Below are positions 32,148 to 38,513 of a DNA stretch of 38,513 bases, piece after piece; the stretch's first letter is position 1; each line of letters opens with the position of its first letter. The stretch lies in the NCBI GenBank assembly GCA_964343345.1, contig CAYFJE010000001.1, positions 1 through 38,513 of the forward strand, written 5' to 3'. The notes beneath the pieces were generated by a model. It was given only the letters and a program-made list of their open reading frames with translations. It ran no database searches and was not told where the DNA came from. The translations under genes and the position numbers were made by a program. This DNA is from UBA6624 sp964343345 [NCBI: uncultured bacterium] (GTDB lineage: Bacteria; UBP7; UBA6624).

Positions 32148-33919
32148 AAATTTTCCTTGATATTTTGTGATATTTTTGATGCTCCCAAAGGCATTCCGTC
32201 TGAGTAAGCATAAGAATGAAGTTTTTTTATGTTTTCTGAACTTGATTCTTCCTTTATCAAGTTAAACATTTGTGCATCTCTGTTTTGCTCTACTACAAAA
32301 GTTTTTTTATGTTTTTTTATGAATTTATGCACCTCTGGAGAAAGAGGTAATGACCTTATTCTAAGATAGTCAATTTTTATTTTTTCTTTTTCAAGAAGGT
32401 CAATTGTTTCTTCCATCGAGGCATGAACAGTCCCAAAGGATATGACTCCTATTTCAGAATTTGAAGAGTGTTCTATTGTTGGTTGTGGTAACTTCATTCT
32501 TAAACCTTCATGTTTTTTTGCAAGCCGTTTCATGTTTCTTGCATAGACTTCATTGTCTTCGGTGTATGCAGCATTTTCATCATGTCCGCTTCCTCTTGTG
32601 AAGTAAGAAGCATTCTTATGATCTGTTCCAGGTAATGTTCTATAGCCAATTCCATCGCCATCAACATCCTTGTATCTGCCCCAATTTTCAAGTTTATCAA
32701 GGTCTTCTTTATTAAGGATTTTTCCTCTGTCGAGAGGCTGGTCAGGGTATTCAAAATCATCCACAATCCATGGATTCATTCCTAAATCTAAATCAGAAAG
32801 GACGAAAACTGGAGTTTGAAATCTTTCTGCTACATCAAAAGATTTCCAACCGAATTCAAAACATTCGCCTGGAGTTGCAGGCAAGAGGACAGGGTGTGTC
32901 GAGTCTCCGTGTCCAAGTTTGTAGCAAAAAGTTATGTCGGATTGCTGGGTTCTGGTTGGAAGCCCTGTTGAAGGCCCAACTCTCTGTATATTCCAAAACA
33001 CACCCGGTATCTCCGCATAATAGCCCAAGCCGATAAACTCAGTCATCAGGGATATTCCAGCACCACTCGTTGTTGTCATTGCTCTAGATCCAGCCCAACC
33101 TGCACCGAAAACCATTCCAGCAGCTGCAAGTTCATCTTCTGCTTGAATAATTGCATAGGTTTTAACTCCATCAACATATTCCCTTGTGTCTTTCAAGTAG
33201 GAAATCAGATTTTCTGCTAAAGAGCTAGAAGGAGTAATTGGATACCATGATAAAAATGTAACACCACCGAAAACTGAACCTAATGCCCCTGCTTGATTTC
33301 CTTCTATTATCATTTTGTTTTTAGTCAGATTTTTTCTCTCAACTTTCCATGGCTGTTCTTTTTTGTAGTTTTCCTTTATATATTGTCTGCCTTCATCGAT
33401 TGCTTTGAGATTTAGGTCTATTGCCTTTTGTTTACGGTTAAATTGGTGATTTAAAGCATCTATGATTGCCTCTTGTTCGATTTCAAGAAGTTCCGCTAAA
33501 ACCCCGACATAAACCGTATTTGTTATTAGTTTTGCTAATTTTGTATCAATTTTTCTTGCAATTGAAGAACAGGGTATTTCATAGACCAGGAGATCGTCTC
33601 TATCGATTTTTCTTCCTAAATCGCTATTAGCTATTACTACTGAACCTTTTTTTAGTTTGTTTAAATCTTCATCCCAGGTTTCTGCATTCATCAATATCGA
33701 AATATTTATTTCATCTGCCGGAGCATTGTAGCCTTCTTCAGTTACCCTGATTAAGAACCATGTAGGAAGCCCCGCTATGTTAGATGGGAAAAGGTTTTTC
33801 CCCGAAACAGGAAGCCCCATCCTGAAAAGAGAGCGATGAATGATAAGGTTTGCACTTTGGGATCCAGACCCATTAACGGTCGCTACTGAGACCATTACAT
33901 TGTTAATTGTCTTTTTCAC
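32144..33919 (-). CDS. korA: 2-oxoacid:ferredoxin oxidoreductase subunit alpha (gamma-alpha fusion)
   Basis: Fused gamma and alpha domains of the same enzyme, 591 residues. The gamma domain (about 1-185) has VATVNGSGSQSANLIIHRSLFRMGLPVSGKNLFPS. The alpha (PP-like) domain begins near residue 205 with IIEGNQAGALGSVFGGVTFLSWYPITPSS split over a short span, then QAEDELAAAGMVFGAGWAGSRAMTTTSGAGISLM and, near 530-555, the KKTFVVEQNRDAQM segment. The start is GTG at 33919; an ATG eight codons on (MVSVATVNG) is a possible alternative. TAGAAT on the minus strand (33932-33937) lies 12 bases upstream. There is no separate ferredoxin-like delta gene nearby. Confidence 0.92.
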   Translation of the reverse strand: MKKTINNVMVSVATVNGSGSQSANLIIHRSLFRMGLPVSGKNLFPSNIAGLPTWFLIRVTEEGYNAPADEINISILMNAETWDEDLNKLKKGSVVIANSDLGRKIDRDDLLVYEIPCSSIARKIDTKLAKLITNTVYVGVLAELLEIEQEAIIDALNHQFNRKQKAIDLNLKAIDEGRQYIKENYKKEQPWKVERKNLTKNKMIIEGNQAGALGSVFGGVTFLSWYPITPSSSLAENLISYLKDTREYVDGVKTYAIIQAEDELAAAGMVFGAGWAGSRAMTTTSGAGISLMTEFIGLGYYAEIPGVFWNIQRVGPSTGLPTRTQQSDITFCYKLGHGDSTHPVLLPATPGECFEFGWKSFDVAERFQTPVFVLSDLDLGMNPWIVDDFEYPDQPLDRGKILNKEDLDKLENWGRYKDVDGDGIGYRTLPGTDHKNASYFTRGSGHDENAAYTEDNEVYARNMKRLAKKHEGLRMKLPQPTIEHSSNSEIGVISFGTVHASMEETIDLLEKEKIKIDYLRIRSLPLSPEVHKFIKKHKKTFVVEQNRDAQMFNLIKEESSSENIKKLHSYAYSDGMPLGASKISQNIKENL

Positions 33920-33977
33920 TCTAAAACTGCGATTCTAGAACTAATAATCGAATAATGGTAGGATAAACTTATAGTTT

Positions 33978-36473
33978 ATGAAAGGTAATTTTTCTGGCAA
34001 AAAGCTAAGTTGTCTTCTTTCTCCTAAAGATTGTGATTTCAATTTTAATTACAAGATTGAAGATGATGTTAAATCAATAGGGGATCGAATCATTGGGCAA
34101 GAAAGAGCAGTAGATTCGATTAAGTTTGGTTTAAGGATGAACAAGCCTGGTTACAACATTTTTGTTTCTGGTATTTCTGGGTCTGGAAGAACTTCAACTG
34201 TTCAAAAATATGTTGATCATCTTTCTTCTAAAGCTGTTGTTCCAAATGACTGGTGTTATGTACATAACTTTTCCAAACCGGATGAACCTTTAGCTTTAAG
34301 TTTAAGTCCTGGAAGAGGTAAGAAATTTACAGAGGATTTAGAGACACTAATAAACAGATTAAAGGATGAAATTCCAAATGCTTTTGAAGGTTCAGAATAC
34401 AAGGAAGAATTAGATAAACTTAGAAAAAAAGGTTCTGAAAAAAAGAAAGGAATCATCAAAGAAATGGAAGAAATAACTTCTTCCCATAACTTTTTGCTTA
34501 AAAAAACAAGTATGGGAATTATCACTATTCCAATTTGGGAAGGAGAGCCGATAGATGAGAGAAAATTTAGAGCACTTCCTGAAAATGTAAAAGAAGAAAT
34601 GCAAGAAACACAGGATAAACTTCAGGAAGAGTTAAACGATCATTTGGAGCAAATACAGCAAATAGACGACGAGATACAGAAAGAGGTAAATGACTTAGAC
34701 AGAAGATTGATACTTTTCTCTGTTGGGAGACATATGAGACGACTCCAAGATGATTATAGAGACATGAAGGAAGTTTCAAAATGGCTGATTGACCTACAGG
34801 AAGATGTTTTAAAGAATGCAGACTCTTTTAGAAAGAAAAATGATCCTTCCGCCGGACAAATGCCTGTTATTCCTATGCCTATGCCCGCCGGTCCAGACTT
34901 GAGAAAGTACAGGGTGAATTTGATTGTTGATATGTCTCTAGAAAAAGGCTCTCCAGTTGTTCTTGAAAAAAATGCCACTTTCGCAAACCTTATTGGAAAG
35001 ATGGAAAGAAGAGTTGAAATGGGTATGATGACAACTGATTTTACGATGATAAAGTCAGGGGCATTGCATAAAGCAAATGGTGGATATTTGATTCTCGAAG
35101 CTCTAGATGTTCTCAAGCATCCTGTTGCTTGGGATGGTTTAAAAAGAGCTTTAACTGACGGAGAGATATTGATAGAGGATATTGCTGATCATGCTGGGTA
35201 TGCCGCAAGTTCAACAATGAAGCCTGTTCCAATACCAATGAGTCTTAAGCTTGTGATGATTGGAAGTCCGTGGATATACCATCTTCTTTCTTCGCACGAT
35301 CAAGATTTCAAGGAGCTTTTCAAGGTAAGGGCTGACTTCAATAACACTTATGAATCAAGTTCTGAATCTTTCAAGGATTACTGTTCGTTTGTGAAAGCAA
35401 GGATAAACGAGGAGGATTTGTTAGATTTTGACATTTCTGCAATTCAAGGTTTGTACAAATGCGGTGTTAGGTTGGCAGGGGACAGGAAAAAAGTCTCAAC
35501 AAAATTCGGAGTCATTACTGACTTGATGAGGGAGGCAAGCCAGTTTGCAGTCGATGATAATTCCAAAACCGTTAACTCCAAGCATATTGATGATGTTGTA
35601 GAAGCAAGAAAAAGAAGAAATGGGTTAATTCCCGATCATATGCAAGAAATGCTTGAAAGGAAGCATATTATTGTTGAGACAGATGGTTTGAAAGTCGGGT
35701 CTATTAACGGTTTGGCGGTTTTAACTATTTCAGATGAGTCTTTTGGAAAGCCAAGCAGAATAACCGTAAACACCTTTCAGGGAAAAGGCAATGTGGTAAA
35801 TATAGAAAGGCAGGCCGACCTATCAGGAAATATACACAACAAGGGGGTCATGATACTTTCCGGTTGGCTTCATGAACATTTTGGAAAACATAATTCTTTA
35901 TCTGTTGCTGCATCAATTGCCTTTGAGCAGTCATATGGAATGGTTGACGGTGATTCAGCATCATCAACAGAACTTTATGCGATTTTATCTAGCATTTCAG
36001 AAATTCCGATAAACCAAGGGATTGCTGTGACTGGTTCGGTTAATCAAAAGGGAGAGGTTCAACCTATAGGTGGTGCAAATGAAAAGGTTGAGGGTTTCTA
36101 TGATCTTTGTAAAGCGAGAGGTTTGAATGGAGAGCAGGGAGTTATCATCCCTCATCAAAATGTAGAAAACCTAATCCTTTCAAAAGAAGTTATGGAGTCC
36201 ATAGAGAAGGGTGAGTTCAATGTATGGGCGGTTAAAAGGATTGAAGAGGGTATTGAGATACTTACTGGAAAAGAGGCTGGAATATGGGATAAGGCAAAAA
36301 AATCATGGTCGGAAGGTTCTGTTTTTAATGAAGTTGAGAAAAAACTGCAAGAATACAGGGAGTCTCCGAGACTTGAACTTGAAGCCTGGAATGAAAAGAT
36401 AGAAAAAAAGAAAAAGAAAAAGAGCCCAAAGAAAACCAAGGCAAAAAAAACACCAAAGAGGAAAAAGCAATAA
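33978..36473 (+). CDS. Lon-like AAA protease (AAA_32/LonB type)
   Basis: ATP-dependent protease related to Lon through its C-terminal serine-lysine peptidase domain. After a short N-terminal region comes the P-loop GISGSGRTS (65-73), with Arg where Walker A usually has Lys. A charged coiled coil (about 115-290) follows, then the AAA_32 portion with HKANGGYLILEALDVLKHPVAWDGLKRAL split over about 362-390. The protease domain (about 575-785) has GDSASSTE with Ser660 and GGANEKVEGF with Lys703; the 43-residue spacing is that of Lon. No N-terminal LAN domain is seen. The C-terminus (about 804-831) is almost wholly Lys, Pro, Thr and Arg. The substrate is unknown. The tail codons lie in a poly-A tract that contains an in-frame A-AAA-AAG. 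Confidence 0.88.
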   Translation: MKGNFSGKKLSCLLSPKDCDFNFNYKIEDDVKSIGDRIIGQERAVDSIKFGLRMNKPGYNIFVSGISGSGRTSTVQKYVDHLSSKAVVPNDWCYVHNFSKPDEPLALSLSPGRGKKFTEDLETLINRLKDEIPNAFEGSEYKEELDKLRKKGSEKKKGIIKEMEEITSSHNFLLKKTSMGIITIPIWEGEPIDERKFRALPENVKEEMQETQDKLQEELNDHLEQIQQIDDEIQKEVNDLDRRLILFSVGRHMRRLQDDYRDMKEVSKWLIDLQEDVLKNADSFRKKNDPSAGQMPVIPMPMPAGPDLRKYRVNLIVDMSLEKGSPVVLEKNATFANLIGKMERRVEMGMMTTDFTMIKSGALHKANGGYLILEALDVLKHPVAWDGLKRALTDGEILIEDIADHAGYAASSTMKPVPIPMSLKLVMIGSPWIYHLLSSHDQDFKELFKVRADFNNTYESSSESFKDYCSFVKARINEEDLLDFDISAIQGLYKCGVRLAGDRKKVSTKFGVITDLMREASQFAVDDNSKTVNSKHIDDVVEARKRRNGLIPDHMQEMLERKHIIVETDGLKVGSINGLAVLTISDESFGKPSRITVNTFQGKGNVVNIERQADLSGNIHNKGVMILSGWLHEHFGKHNSLSVAASIAFEQSYGMVDGDSASSTELYAILSSISEIPINQGIAVTGSVNQKGEVQPIGGANEKVEGFYDLCKARGLNGEQGVIIPHQNVENLILSKEVMESIEKGEFNVWAVKRIEEGIEILTGKEAGIWDKAKKSWSEGSVFNEVEKKLQEYRESPRLELEAWNEKIEKKKKKKSPKKTKAKKTPKRKKQ
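36404..36410 (+). other. A-AAA-AAG heptamer, possible -1 slippery site
   Basis: In the protease reading frame this heptamer reads A AAA AAG, the form used for -1 frameshifting in genes such as dnaX. The -1 frame is open from 36395 through to the stop of the next gene at 36988. A shift here would fuse the protease to a hydrophobic segment and the lipocalin-like protein. I see no clear stimulatory hairpin, so this is only a candidate. Confidence 0.25.
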
Positions 36474-36544
36474 AAAAAATTTTATTTTTACTTCTTGTCT
36501 TTTTTTCCCCAACAGCCAACAGCAATAAAGACCTTTCTGAAGAG
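36470..36544 (+). other. Signal-peptide-coding extension without a standard start codon
   Basis: In the frame of the following gene these codons read IKKILFLLLVFFSPTANSNK and then DLSEE: a charged n-region, a nine- to ten-residue hydrophobic core and a small-residue cleavage region. No ATG, GTG or TTG exists in this frame between the upstream in-frame stop (36392-36394) and the TTG at 36545. The only candidates are ATA at 36470, which overlaps the protease stop TAA, and ATT at 36479. Confidence 0.6.
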
Positions 36545-36988
36545 TTGTCTTATTTTGAATCATTTATAGGGAAAACATACGAAGGCGAATTTGCTGCTAA
36601 TCCTCAGGGAAGTTCTATGACAGATGTGCAATACTGGGAGCGGATTTTGAATGGAAACGGAATACGAATCACTCATTCAATCAATGATGGTGAGTATGGT
36701 GGAGAAATAGTGATTATGTGGGATAGGGAAAAAGAGGTGTTGACAGGTTGGTATTTTACGACTGCTGGTTTTTATACACAGCAGAAATACTACATCGAGG
36801 ATGACGCTCTTGCAAGTTATGAGGATGTTGTTGGGAATGAGAATGGGATTACGGCTGTTAGATCCAAGACAACAATTACTGATAATGGATTCCATAGAAA
36901 AACCGAATATTTCCTTGAAGAGGAATGGGTTTATGGACATGAGCTTTCTTATGAAGAGGTTTTTGATAAAGAAGTAATTTTCAAATGA
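36545..36988 (+). CDS. Lipocalin-like exported protein (DUF1579-like)
   Basis: Coordinates start at the first standard start codon (TTG 36545, 147 residues), but the true protein probably begins upstream, since the preceding 25 codons encode a textbook signal peptide. The mature part has FIGKTYEGEF, YWERILNGNGIRITHSINDGEYGG split around 29-52, IVIMWDREKEVLTGWYFTTAGFY split around 55-76 and a late KTEYFLEEEWV. It is a beta-rich pattern resembling DUF1579 or lipocalin-like proteins of unknown function, and the likely location is the periplasm. Start by AUA or AUU, or a -1 frameshift from the protease gene, are the alternatives discussed in the findings. Its stop abuts the converging STN-like gene with no gap. 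Confidence 0.7.
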   Translation: MSYFESFIGKTYEGEFAANPQGSSMTDVQYWERILNGNGIRITHSINDGEYGGEIVIMWDREKEVLTGWYFTTAGFYTQQKYYIEDDALASYEDVVGNENGITAVRSKTTITDNGFHRKTEYFLEEEWVYGHELSYEEVFDKEVIFK

Positions 36989-37378
36989 CTAGTCGTGTAT
37001 CAGGACTTCTTTAAAATCGTCACTTATGACTACATTCAACCCCATGGACTGAGATGCCAAGCCGATAATCTCATAAACTTTCATATCAACAATGAGTGTA
37101 AAATTTTTGTTCAATTCTTCTTTCTTTGATTCCGAGATGTCCAGATTTATTTTGAAGCTTGAGTTTGATTCAATTTTTTCTAAAAGTTGAACCAATGTTC
37201 CTTCATGGTTGATTGATACAGAATCTTCAAGTTTCCAAAGGTTTTGGGTTTCTTTTTCAGATTCTTTAATCTCTAAAGTTGAGTTCTTGTCTGTATTTGT
37301 TTTACTGAAAACAAAATGATTAAGCAGTATTGCTGCTAAAACTACACTTAACAGAATCATCCATTTTTTTTTCGTCAT
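36989..37378 (-). CDS. Small membrane protein with STN-like domain
   Basis: A 129-residue protein with an N-terminal membrane anchor (about 5-26, KKWMILLSVVLAAILLNHFVF), a polar linker and a C-terminal domain (about 60-128). That domain matches the secretin/TonB short N-terminal (STN) pattern: GTLVQLLEKIESNSSFKINL, then FTLIVDMKVYEIIGLASQ and GLNVVISDDFKEVLI. STN domains usually sit at the N-terminus of secretins or TonB receptors; here it stands alone on a membrane tether. It is a possible partner in pilus, secretion or signalling machinery, with no such genes in view. The ATG follows TAGGAT by six bases on the minus strand, predicting a leaderless mRNA. Confidence 0.6.
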   Translation of the reverse strand: MTKKKWMILLSVVLAAILLNHFVFSKTNTDKNSTLEIKESEKETQNLWKLEDSVSINHEGTLVQLLEKIESNSSFKINLDISESKKEELNKNFTLIVDMKVYEIIGLASQSMGLNVVISDDFKEVLIHD

Positions 37379-37384
37379 GACTTA

Positions 37385-37390
37385 ATCCTA
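37385..37390 (-). promoter_or_regulatory. -10 hexamer for the STN-like gene
   Basis: TAGGAT on the minus strand, then TAAGTC, then the ATG: the same six-base spacing as at gcvT and the BioH-like gene. It shares two base pairs with the plus-strand TATAAT of the divergent phosphodiesterase gene. Confidence 0.4.
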
Positions 37391-37394
37391 TAAT
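37389..37394 (+). promoter_or_regulatory. -10 hexamer for the phosphodiesterase gene
   Basis: A perfect TATAAT lies 13 bases before the ATG at 37408, giving a predicted leader of about seven bases. It overlaps the opposite-strand hexamer by two base pairs, so one melted region could serve both divergent genes. No -35 element is evident. Confidence 0.45.
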
Positions 37395-37407
37395 CTAAAG
37401 TTAGGTT

Positions 37408-38513
37408 ATGAAGAAAATAGTTATTCTGAGTTTAGATGGAGTTCCTTTGACTCTTCTTGAGGATTTTATGAAAAGAGGTTTAATGCCTTCCTTGAAAGAA
37501 AAGATAGATGAAAGTGGCTCTGCTCCTGTTGAAATCAAATCGGTACATCCTTGTGAGTCTGCAACTGCATGGACTAGTTTCATGACGGGAAACAATCCAG
37601 GCAAGCATAATATTTATGGTTTTATGGACAGGCATGTCGGATCTTCAAAAGATGGAATGTATGTTGTTAATTCAACTTACAGAAAAGGCGACAGCTTGTG
37701 GAAAACCCTTTCAGGGAATGGTTTTAAGCCAGTGGTGATAAATGTTCCATTAAATTATCCTCCAGAAAACCTAGACGGCGTTATCGTTGGAGGTTTTTTA
37801 TCTCCTCCAGGTAACTCGGGGATAGTTCATCCAGAAAAACATGAAGAATATTTAAACGAGATTGGATACAAGCCAGATCCAGATAACAGTCTTGCCAAAA
37901 AAGACCTTTCTCTATGGTATGACGATTTAGTAAAAACAGAAGAAACAAGAATCAGTCTTGCGAAAAAATTTTTTAAAGAAGAATCTTGGGATTTTTTTCA
38001 CCTTCACATAATGGGAACCGATAGGTTGCATCATTTTCTTTGGGAAAAATGGGAAGATGGGGAAAGGCCATGGAGGAATAAGTTCGAGAATTTTTACTCT
38101 CTGGTTGATTCACATTTGAAATGGTTTTTTGAAAATGGAGATGACTGTACTTATGTAATGCTTTCTGACCATGGTTTTTGTAAAACTTTATATGAGTTTG
38201 ATTTAAATTCCTGGCTTTCTGAGAATTCCTGGCTCAAGCTTGGCGAGAATTCATCTTCTTTTAGTCCAGAAATCCTGCCTGAAAGCAAGGCTTTTTCTAT
38301 CCTTCCTGGAAGGGTTTATTTGAATTTGGAAGGAAGGGAAAAGGGTGGAACTGTTTCAAGGAGAGAATATTCAGGACTAAGGGAATCTTTGAGAGATGAA
38401 TTGCTAAACATAGAAGATGATTCTGGAGAAAAGGTTTTTAGAGATGTCTATTTTAGGGAAGATATTTATTTTGACGACTTTTCAGAGAAAGATTTTTTTC
38501 TATCAAAAGAAAA
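37408..38513 (+). CDS. Type I phosphodiesterase/nucleotide pyrophosphatase family (partial)
   Basis: Open reading frame running off the window end (368 full codons seen). It belongs to the alkaline phosphatase superfamily. The start MKKIVILSLDGVP supplies the metal ligand Asp10. SATAWTSFMTGNNPGKHNIYGF (51-72) is the nucleophile block with the TG..P..H tail. HIMGTDRLHHFLW (about 204-216) and SDHGF (253-257) provide further metal ligands. Homologues cleave phosphodiester or pyrophosphate bonds of nucleotides, phospholipids or nucleotide sugars; the substrate cannot be deduced. There is no N-terminal signal peptide, so this portion looks cytoplasmic. It is transcribed divergently from the STN-like gene through a 29-base region. 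Confidence 0.88.
   Translation, partial: MKKIVILSLDGVPLTLLEDFMKRGLMPSLKEKIDESGSAPVEIKSVHPCESATAWTSFMTGNNPGKHNIYGFMDRHVGSSKDGMYVVNSTYRKGDSLWKTLSGNGFKPVVINVPLNYPPENLDGVIVGGFLSPPGNSGIVHPEKHEEYLNEIGYKPDPDNSLAKKDLSLWYDDLVKTEETRISLAKKFFKEESWDFFHLHIMGTDRLHHFLWEKWEDGERPWRNKFENFYSLVDSHLKWFFENGDDCTYVMLSDHGFCKTLYEFDLNSWLSENSWLKLGENSSSFSPEILPESKAFSILPGRVYLNLEGREKGGTVSRREYSGLRESLRDELLNIEDDSGEKVFRDVYFREDIYFDDFSEKDFFLSKE

Noticed and set aside
33970-33975. TATAGT two bases before the Lon-like start codon
   Set aside because: Too close to the ATG to act as a -10 element for a transcript that includes the start codon.

Overview
The window is a gene-dense, AT-rich stretch of bacterial chromosome, roughly one third G+C by eye. 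It uses the standard bacterial code with TAA, TAG and TGA all acting as stops. I count 38 protein genes, the last cut by the window edge. No tRNA, rRNA, insertion sequence, prophage or CRISPR array is visible. Non-coding DNA is only about 1%: the longest gap is 88 bases (20296-20383), so no stretch over 300 bases lacks a gene. Many neighbours overlap as TAATG or ATGA, and converging genes overlap at their 3' ends. This compaction suggests a streamlined, free-living, possibly aquatic bacterium. The cdaA-cdaR-acpS order and the Lon-like protease would fit a deltaproteobacterial or Myxococcota relative, but the RNA polymerase alpha subunit is divergent and I cannot assign a phylum.

Region 1 (8-12508, all on +) starts with rpsM-rpsK-rpoA-rplQ-rplM-rpsI. 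rpsD is missing from its usual place before rpoA. It continues with gaps of at most 28 bases into cdaA-cdaR (cyclic di-AMP synthase and regulator), acpS, two glycosyltransferases, nadE and an M20 amidohydrolase. It ends with a three-gene lipid or isoprenoid set: a tocopherol-cyclase/CrtC-like protein, a flavin oxidoreductase of the geranylgeranyl reductase/halogenase type, and an acyl desaturase. A BioH-like hydrolase converges on this set from the minus strand.

Region 2 (13256-18263) is a glycine cleavage operon, gcvT-gcvH-gcvP, followed by a lipoate-protein ligase that can lipoylate GcvH. A 31-base direct repeat (30/31 identical) brackets the ligase gene.

Region 3 (18242-25701) holds a membrane protein and fumarase (minus), a NYN-domain nuclease-like protein coupled to an SLC13/RCK_C transporter (plus), and an Mrp-like ATPase with a class A penicillin-binding protein (minus).

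Region 4 (25751-33919) holds tyrS-icd-sucC-sucD on plus, then a CPBP membrane protease and korB-korA on minus. With fumarase, these give isocitrate to succinate through a ferredoxin-dependent 2-oxoacid oxidoreductase, plus fumarate to malate.

Region 5 (33978-38513) holds a Lon-like AAA protease with a lysine-rich tail, a probable exported lipocalin-like protein whose signal peptide lies upstream of any standard start codon, a small STN-like membrane protein and a partial phosphodiesterase.

The main items for follow-up are: a recurring promoter pattern in which a TA-rich -10 hexamer sits exactly six bases before the start codon (leaderless transcripts); the repeat around lplA; the missing start codon and in-frame A-AAA-AAG heptamer at 36404-36545; and the lipid cluster.
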